Shown here: piece after piece, positions 58,657 through 64,000 of the stretch | Layout of the letters: every line of letters begins with the position of its first letter | Position numbering within the stretch: position 1 is the first letter of the stretch | Assembly: GCA_022843385.1 (NCBI GenBank) | Contig: JALHNT010000026.1 | Coordinates: 43,102 to 107,101 of the forward strand | Reading direction: 5' to 3' | Length of the DNA: 64,000 nt | Origin: Anaerolineae bacterium | GTDB taxonomy: Bacteria; Chloroflexota; Anaerolineae; Aggregatilineales; Phototrophicaceae | Notes under the pieces: model-generated | Seen by the model: only the letters and a program-made list of their open reading frames with translations | What the model was told of the DNA's origin: nothing | Databases searched by the model: none | Program-made: the position numbers and the translations under genes

Positions 58657-60462
58657 GTGCCGACAATCGACTGGCAGTTTAACGCTGTCGCTTTACCTCT
58701 GCTTGCGGCGGTGCTGCTGGCCGCTGGCCTGATCATCTATGCCTATCAGAAACGCCAGTCAGCCCCGGCTGCGCTGCCCTTCATTGCCGTCTGCATCACT
58801 GGCGGCATCTGGACATTGTTTTATGGGCTGGAACTCATCACGGCTAATCTCGATGGCAAGATGTTCTGGAATAACTTCCAGTACCTGGGCATCCCGACGA
58901 TTGGCGTGGCCTGGCTGGTCTTCGCTCTGGCCTATACCGAGCAGGATCGCTGGCTGAAGTGGAAGTTCATCGCGCCGCTGCTGATTGTGCCGGTCATCAC
59001 TATGCTGCTGGTCTGGACACATAGTTCCCATACACTGATGTATCAAGCTATCCGGCTCGATACCGACGGCCCGGTGCCAATGGTGGATCTGACCTATGGC
59101 CTATTCTTTTGGGTGAATGCGGCACATTCCTATATCGTGCTGATCGTTGGCAGCGCCCTGCTCATCCGACAGGGATGGCGTTCGCGCCAGGTCTATCGCT
59201 GGCAGGCCATCATCACTGGCCTGGCCGCCGTCATCCCGCTCGTGGGCAATGTCATCTATCTGGGGAGGCTGCTGCCCTTCCCGCTCGATCTGACCCCGAT
59301 CGGTTTTGTCATTGCGATGCTCATCTTCGGCTGGTCAATCTTCCGTTACAAGCTGTTCGACCTGATCCCGGTGGCTTATCAGAAGATCGTCGAGAAGATG
59401 CCCGATCTGGTGGTGGTGCTGGATGCCAGCAACCGCATCGTCGAACTGAATCCGGTGGCGGCCCGGCTGCTCAACGTTCAACCCCAGGGGGTCATTGGTC
59501 GGGATGTCAAGAGCGTGTTCGCCAACTGGCAGGCGTTTGTCGACCAATGCCTGAGCCTGGGTGATGGCCGCGCGGAAATCAAGCTGGAGCGCCCCAACCG
59601 CGACCCGCTGTGGTTTGATGTCCAGATGGCTTCGCTCTATGGACAAGCGGGGCGGCTGCAAGGGAAGCTGGGCATCCTGCGCGACATTACCGAACGCAAA
59701 CAGAACGAGCTGGCGCTGGCGCTGGCGCGCGACGAAGCCCTGAGCGCTAACCAGTTCAAGACCCAACTCCTTTCCAATGTCAGCCACGACCTGCGGACGC
59801 CGTTAAGTGGCATACGCGGCTACACCGAGCTGCTGCTGTTGGGGGCATACGGCGATCTCAACGAGACTCAGCGCGACTCGCTGGATAACATCAACAAAAA
59901 CGGCCAGCGCCTCAACGAACTCATCACCGAGCTGCTCGATCATGCTCGGCTCGAATCGGGCAAACTGACGCTCAAGAACGGGCCGGTGACGCCACGCGAA
60001 CTGGCGGATAAGGTCTCGGCTTCGATGAAGATTCTGGCTGAAGCCAAAGGGATCAGTTACACGATGGAGGTTGACCCGGAACTGCCGACCACGCTGATCG
60101 GCGATGACGAGCGCTTGCAGCAAATCTTGCAAAATCTGGCGGGCAACGCCGTCAAGTTCACCAGTCATGGCAGTGTCAAGGCACTGTTGTTCAAAGCCTC
60201 GGCCAACCAGTGGGGAATGAAAGTGACCGATACCGGAGCCGGCATTCCGATGGATGCCCAGAGCAGCATCTTTGAACCCTTCAGCCAGTTGAGCCAGAGC
60301 AGCAAGGAAGACCGAAAAGGCTTTGGCCTGGGGCTATCGATTGTCAAACAGCTCGCAACCCTGATGGGCGGCGAGATTCAGGTATCCAGTATCGTCAATC
60401 AAGGCAGTACTTTCACCGTGCTGCTGCCGCTGCTGACCGAGCCGATTGCTGAACCGGCTTAA
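58657..60462 (+). CDS. Sensor histidine kinase with 7TM N-terminus and PAS domain
   Basis: 601 residues from the GTG at 58657. About seven membrane helices (residues 10-235) match the N-terminal 7TM module of bacterial histidine kinases. A PAS-like domain follows (VVVLDASNRIVELNPVAARL, ending GILRDITERKQNEL). HisKA: QLLSNVSHDLRTPLSGI with phospho-acceptor His377. HATPase_c: N-box LQQILQNLAGNAVKFT, G-boxes VTDTGAGIP and GFGLGLSIVKQL. All catalytic motifs are intact. The signal is unknown; the 7TM part could sense a membrane-soluble ligand. Upstream of a close paralogue, 33 bp away, and a response regulator. Confidence 0.95.
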   Translation: MPTIDWQFNAVALPLLAAVLLAAGLIIYAYQKRQSAPAALPFIAVCITGGIWTLFYGLELITANLDGKMFWNNFQYLGIPTIGVAWLVFALAYTEQDRWLKWKFIAPLLIVPVITMLLVWTHSSHTLMYQAIRLDTDGPVPMVDLTYGLFFWVNAAHSYIVLIVGSALLIRQGWRSRQVYRWQAIITGLAAVIPLVGNVIYLGRLLPFPLDLTPIGFVIAMLIFGWSIFRYKLFDLIPVAYQKIVEKMPDLVVVLDASNRIVELNPVAARLLNVQPQGVIGRDVKSVFANWQAFVDQCLSLGDGRAEIKLERPNRDPLWFDVQMASLYGQAGRLQGKLGILRDITERKQNELALALARDEALSANQFKTQLLSNVSHDLRTPLSGIRGYTELLLLGAYGDLNETQRDSLDNINKNGQRLNELITELLDHARLESGKLTLKNGPVTPRELADKVSASMKILAEAKGISYTMEVDPELPTTLIGDDERLQQILQNLAGNAVKFTSHGSVKALLFKASANQWGMKVTDTGAGIPMDAQSSIFEPFSQLSQSSKEDRKGFGLGLSIVKQLATLMGGEIQVSSIVNQGSTFTVLLPLLTEPIAEPA

Positions 60463-60495
60463 TTGTTGAGATGCCTGATGGCGGGAGACTGTTAA

Positions 60496-62289
60496 ATGCC
60501 CTCTTTCGACTGGCACTTCACCCTGCTGGCTTTACCGTTGCTGCTTGTCTTCAGCCTGAGCATCGGTCTGGTGTTTTACACCTGGCGACATCGCGCCTCA
60601 GTCGTGTCGCTACCCTTTCTTTTTGCCTGCATCGCCGTCGGCCTGTGGAGCCTGGGCTATGCGCTGGAAATCAGCGTCACCAATCTGGATGCCAAAATCT
60701 TCTTCGCTGGCTGGGAATACATCGGCATCAGCACCGCGCCAGTTGCCTGGGCGGCATTGGGTATCCGATATACCGATCAGCGGCGCTGGCTGCGCTGGCG
60801 CTATCTAGGGCTGGCGCTGCTTATCCCATTGATCACATCAGTGCTGGCTTTGACGACCCGCCAACACGATCTGATACATACGCGCATCTGGCTGGATACC
60901 AGCGGGCCGATCCCGATGATGGCGGCAGAATTCGGTATCTGGTTCTGGGTACACACGGCCTATTCCTACTGCATGTTGTTGTTCGGTAGCTTCCTGCTGC
61001 TGCGTCAGGCATGGTCATCACGGAATCTGTACCGCGCTCAGACTTTCCTGATCGTCATCGGGGTTTTGATCCCCTGGATCAGCAACATTGTCTATTTGTC
61101 ACTATCGTCACTCTTCGTGATCGACCCCACACCCATCGCCTTCAACCTGTCGATGGTGGCCTTTGCCTGGGCGATTTATCGCTTCCGCTTCCTTGATCTG
61201 CTGCCCATTGCCTATCAGAAAATTGTCGAATATATGCCGGATAGTGTGCTGGTGCTGGACAAGGACAACCGCATTGCCGCGTTGAATCCATCAGTCACTC
61301 ACTTGCTCAATATGACGCCACAATCGCTCATGGGACGCGAGGTAAAGTCTGTTTTAGCCAACTGGCAGGAATTCATTGACCGGTGTCTGAACCTGGGTGA
61401 AGGCCGCGCCGAAATCAAGCTGGAACGTCCTCAGCGGAGCGCGCTCTGGTTCGATGTGCAGATGGTTCCATTGCGAGACCGCTCCGGCCAGATCGAGGGT
61501 CGGTTAGGAATCCTGCGAGACATCACAGACCGTAAACACCATGAACTGGCACTGGCGCTGGCACGCGATGAAGCCTTGAGCGCCAATCACTTCAAAACCC
61601 AACTGCTCTCCAGCGTCAGCCATGATTTACAGGCTCCACTGACAGCGATAGAAGACAGCAGCCAACGTCTGATGCGCGGTGGTCTGACAGCAGAGCAGCA
61701 GCATGCGATGGAGAATGTCCACAAGAGCAGTCAGCATCTCGGCAGCCTGATCGCCGAACTGCTCGATCATGCCCAACTGGAAGCCGGTAAACTGACGCTG
61801 CGGAATGGCCCGGTCTCGCCGAACGAATTAGCGAACACAATCGCCACTAGCATGCGAATTCTGGCCGAAGCCAAACAACTGACCTATTCCAGCACCATCG
61901 ATACGGAACTCCCACCCCTGCTGCTGGGTGATGCCGAACGGTTGCAACAAATCCTGCAAAATCTGGTCGGCAACGCCATTAAGTTCACCAGCGCCGGCAG
62001 CGTCAATGTGAAGTTATTCAGGGTCTCCGGTCAGCAATGGGCGCTGCGCGTGACCGACACCGGCCCTGGCATCCCGGCAGATGCCCAGGCCAGCATCTTC
62101 GAACCCTTCAGCCAGATCAGCCAGAGCAACCGCGCCGAGCATCCAGGGTTCGGACTTGGACTCTCGATTGTCAAGCAACTGGCAACTATAATGGGAGGTG
62201 AGGTACATCTGCACAGCCAGACCAACAATGGCAGTACCTTCACTGTCATCCTGCCGCTGCTGCCCTATGTGATGGAGAAAAGCGCATGA
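60496..62289 (+). CDS. Sensor histidine kinase, paralogue of the upstream kinase
   Basis: 597 residues with the same layout: 7TM module, PAS (VLVLDKDNRIAALNPSVTHL), HisKA and HATPase_c. The H-box reads SSVSHDLQAPLTAI, with Gln-Ala in place of the usual Arg-Thr after the His376-Asp-Leu. N-box LQQILQNLVGNAIKFT and G-box VTDTGPGIP are intact. By eye about two thirds of the PAS-kinase part is identical to the first kinase, and the membrane part is less similar. A GGGAG ribosome site precedes the ATG. The gene overlaps the response regulator by 4 bp. The two kinases could sense related signals and feed one regulator. Confidence 0.95.
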   Translation: MPSFDWHFTLLALPLLLVFSLSIGLVFYTWRHRASVVSLPFLFACIAVGLWSLGYALEISVTNLDAKIFFAGWEYIGISTAPVAWAALGIRYTDQRRWLRWRYLGLALLIPLITSVLALTTRQHDLIHTRIWLDTSGPIPMMAAEFGIWFWVHTAYSYCMLLFGSFLLLRQAWSSRNLYRAQTFLIVIGVLIPWISNIVYLSLSSLFVIDPTPIAFNLSMVAFAWAIYRFRFLDLLPIAYQKIVEYMPDSVLVLDKDNRIAALNPSVTHLLNMTPQSLMGREVKSVLANWQEFIDRCLNLGEGRAEIKLERPQRSALWFDVQMVPLRDRSGQIEGRLGILRDITDRKHHELALALARDEALSANHFKTQLLSSVSHDLQAPLTAIEDSSQRLMRGGLTAEQQHAMENVHKSSQHLGSLIAELLDHAQLEAGKLTLRNGPVSPNELANTIATSMRILAEAKQLTYSSTIDTELPPLLLGDAERLQQILQNLVGNAIKFTSAGSVNVKLFRVSGQQWALRVTDTGPGIPADAQASIFEPFSQISQSNRAEHPGFGLGLSIVKQLATIMGGEVHLHSQTNNGSTFTVILPLLPYVMEKSA

Positions 62290-62666
62290 CCAACTCATTG
62301 GCCCTGGTCATTGAAGATGATACCAGTATTGCCAATATTTTCGCGATGACGCTGCGCCTGGCCGATTACCATCCCGAAACCATCAACGACGGCAACGCCG
62401 CAATCGAGCGGTTGCGCATTCTTAAACCCCAGCTCATCATGCTTGACCTCAAGCTGCCGGGAATTTCTGGTGCCGAAATCCTCAACTTCATTCGTCAGGA
62501 CGAACGACTGAAGCAGACCTGGGTGATTGTGGCGAGCGCCAACGCGGAACAGGCGCTGGCGCTGGGCGAGCGCAAGGACGAATTCCTGCATATCCTCATC
62601 AAGCCAGTGGGCGTGACCGAACTAATCCAACTGGCACGGCGACTGAAACAGTCTTCTGCAACCTAG
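62286..62666 (+). CDS. Single-domain response regulator
   Basis: 126 residues, a receiver domain with no output domain. LALVIEDDTSIANIF carries the acidic pair, LIMLDLKLPGISG the phospho-acceptor Asp (near residue 57), VIVASANAEQ the Ser/Thr-type switch residue, and HILIKPVGVTEL the Lys. It would be phosphorylated by one or both kinases and act through another protein or as a phosphate sink. ATG lies inside the stop of the kinase gene. Its stop overlaps that of the minus-strand pseudogene at 62663-62665. Confidence 0.93.
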   Translation: MTNSLALVIEDDTSIANIFAMTLRLADYHPETINDGNAAIERLRILKPQLIMLDLKLPGISGAEILNFIRQDERLKQTWVIVASANAEQALALGERKDEFLHILIKPVGVTELIQLARRLKQSSAT

Positions 62667-62832
62667 CCACGAGCCTGTGCCTTGCGCCGATTGCGCACTT
62701 CCCAAAGCGCTTCCAGCATCTCCGAAACGAACTGCACCAGAAGGCCGCGGCGATCTCGTCAGGACTGGGAATCAGCAGGTTCACTGATGCACCGATGATG
62801 GCATTGCAATAGACGTTCGGTGGGGCTGTCAT
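62663..62832 (-). pseudogene. Small gene disrupted by a frameshift, unknown family
   Basis: From the ATG at 62832 the frame reads MTAPPNVYCNAIIGASVNLL then IPSPDEIAAAF. In another frame from about 62735 it continues LVQFVSEMLEALWEVRNRRK then AQARG and a TAG at 62665-62663. The length of 170 bp is not a multiple of three. The joined product would have about 56 residues. The two halves fit together in length and style and the stop is shared with the convergent regulator as CTAG, so a shift within one gene is likely, either real or a sequencing error. Confidence 0.5.
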
Positions 62833-62947
62833 GCCTGTTCTGCTGTAATATTCACTCGCCTGCTTATGAATGATCCCATCACACGCGCTACAGGCAAAAT
62901 GGTTAGGATAATTGGCACGTTGTCATTTAACTGGGCTGAAACACAAG

Positions 62948-62990
62948 CAAAAATGCCACTGAAGCCCCTGCTTACAGGCGCTCCAGTGGC
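62948..62990 (-). terminator. Rho-independent terminator of the RDD gene
   Basis: On the minus strand GCCACTGGAGCGCCTG (62990-62975) pairs with CAGGGGCTTCAGTGGC (62970-62955), 14 or 15 pairs with one mismatch, around the loop TAAG. TTTTT follows at 62953-62949. It lies 37 bp beyond the RDD stop codon. Confidence 0.85.
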
Positions 62991-63026
62991 ACTGACGCTA
63001 GACGGATGGGATGACAGATACACACC

Positions 63027-63458
63027 CTAAACGATGACTTTGCGCTTTTCCTTATCGGCTACAATCACATAGGTATTGGCGATCTTGTCATGCCAGGTCT
63101 GACGGTTAGGGTCCCACAGCGCCCACAAGTATCCCAATCCGAAGAAGATACCGCTGATCCAGTTGCCGACAACGGCGCGCACAATGGCATCCGCATCGCG
63201 CAGCGGGCTGCCATCAGTCTTAATAACCCGAATCCCCATGATTGATTTGCCTGGGGTCTGACCATTCTGCTTAGTCAGGAAATACCATTGGTAGGCGATC
63301 CCCAGCAACGCCCCGATCAGGCTGCCAACACCGGGGCGAAAGACTGCCGTAAAAATACCGACGATCACTCCGCTGATAACCCCGTCAATCAGCAGGGCAA
63401 GGAACCGCTGGCCTACATCGGCCAGTTGATAGGTGGTGCTGCTTCGATACTCACTCAT
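63027..63458 (-). CDS. RDD-family membrane protein
   Basis: 143 residues from the ATG at 63458, with AGGAG nine bases upstream. QLADVGQRFLALLIDGVISG is the RDD start (Arg then Asp), followed by two membrane helices (GVIVGIFTAVF and GSLIGALLGIAYQWYFLT) and the GQTPGKSIMGIRVIKTDGSP motif of the family, then AVVGNWISGIFFGLGYLWAL as a third helix and QTWHDKIANTYVI at the end. Some RDD proteins move ions, but the role here is unknown. A clear terminator follows the gene. Confidence 0.92.
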   Translation of the reverse strand: MSEYRSSTTYQLADVGQRFLALLIDGVISGVIVGIFTAVFRPGVGSLIGALLGIAYQWYFLTKQNGQTPGKSIMGIRVIKTDGSPLRDADAIVRAVVGNWISGIFFGLGYLWALWDPNRQTWHDKIANTYVIVADKEKRKVIV

Positions 63459-64000
63459 GTTCAAAATCTCCTGTTTGTGCGGAAGGTCGCACTGCCTGTT
63501 GCATCACAGATTATGACACTATGTACGCAGAACACCTGCCAAATGATGCGCAGTCTGGAAAACAATCGGACTTTTGACGGATAGCCGATGTAATTCCCCA
63601 ACTACAAGCAAGAAAGCAGCTCCCGAGATGGAGGCTAATTGAAACATAACCGGATAACAGAGCATTTGGGAACGGAAGTGGAGAAAGAACCTGGGCAATA
63701 GAGCGGTGCTGGTTCAGAGGATACGAACGCGTCCAGCCTCGCCCAATCGCACCAATCAAGACCAGTTCGCGACCTTGACTGATTGACTACTTTATGAAAG
63801 TAGTCTTTGAACTACTCCTCTTGAATTCAGTGGGCAACATATTTGCGTCGCCCACTGAAAATCGGTTACGAGGCACACCAGCAAGGCTCATGGGTAGAAA
63901 GAGTGCAAACGGACCAGGGATGAGATGAAAGCAACGGAGACGCGCTTGAGATTGACGCGAAACTCATGGATCGCGACATAGCCACTGAGAAAATGCTTGC
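63459..64000. other. Gene-free tail with two hairpins
   Basis: 542 bp to the window edge, without a convincing gene. GACTACTTT (63785-63793) and AAAGTAGTC (63797-63805) make a 9-bp stem with a 3-nt loop. TTCAGTGGGC (63826-63835) and GCCCACTGAA (63850-63859) make a 10-bp stem with a 14-nt loop. They may end a gene located beyond the edge or form a structured RNA; I cannot tell. Confidence 0.55.

Noticed and set aside
63511..63759. Minus-strand open frame near the right edge
   Set aside because: No ribosome site, no family motif, and composition unlike neighbouring genes.

Overview
This 64 kb window looks like a chromosomal segment of a moderately GC-rich bacterium, most likely from the Chloroflexota and probably close to the Anaerolineae. 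That placement is inference. It rests on a giant Ser/Thr kinase-STAND-WD40 protein, putative F420-dependent enzymes (an LLM-class oxidoreductase and a PPOX protein), many family 1 and family 5 solute-binding-protein ABC systems, genes packed with 4-base ATGA/GTGA overlaps, two apparently leaderless promoters, and several short palindromic repeats between genes. No rRNA, CRISPR array, prophage or intact insertion sequence was seen. The only RNA gene found is tRNA-Cys(GCA) at 57277-57348.

Layout. (1) 1-11132: the start of a DeoR-type repressor cut by the window edge, a transposase remnant, then a minus-strand operon read from 9866 down to 945. It encodes a family 5 solute-binding protein, two Dpp/Opp-type permeases, one fused double ATPase, a PHP metallohydrolase, a HAD phosphatase and an unknown protein. 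A Gfo/Idh oxidoreductase lies upstream. (2) 11375-17723: a 1522-residue kinase/NTPase/WD40 protein whose end overlaps an ABC exporter. (3) 17724-18644: a gene-free stretch holding a MITE-like palindrome and repeat debris. (4) 18645-29208: a cell-surface polysaccharide locus with four glycosyltransferases, two sulfotransferases flanking a sulfatase-like protein that has lost key residues, an O-antigen-ligase-like membrane protein, an FkbM methyltransferase and a secreted TPR protein. (5) 29308-46294: a carbohydrate-acid catabolic cluster. Its minus-strand arm has three sugar isomerases, two SDRs, a transaldolase-like enzyme, an LLM oxidoreductase, a D-2-hydroxyacid dehydrogenase, a Gfo/Idh protein and a sugar ABC importer without ATPase. 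Its plus-strand arm has a GntR/FCD regulator, an L-rhamnonate-dehydratase-like enolase, another Gfo/Idh protein and an amidohydrolase. (6) 46319-57207: a PPOX protein, a membrane-anchored clan-A-type glycoside hydrolase, a heptose-kinase-like PfkB protein next to a GT9-GT26 fusion, a truncated GNAT gene, two tandem zinc-less dehydrogenases, a Cj0069-type protein, a GT4 enzyme and a membrane protein. (7) 57215-64000: a two-way promoter serving tRNA-Cys, a DUF1003 protein, two paralogous 7TM histidine kinases with a single-domain response regulator, a frameshifted small gene and an RDD membrane protein.

How the parts fit. The cluster from 29.6 to 46.3 kb reads as import and breakdown of a sugar or sugar acid under a GntR repressor at 42213. 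The 18.6-28.2 kb and 48.9-57.2 kb regions read as assembly of surface glycans, the first possibly sulfated. The strongest candidates for something undescribed are the sulfotransferase / degenerate sulfatase / sulfotransferase island, and the kinase-STAND-WD40 protein coupled to an exporter. All functions come from reading motifs by eye; no database search was run.
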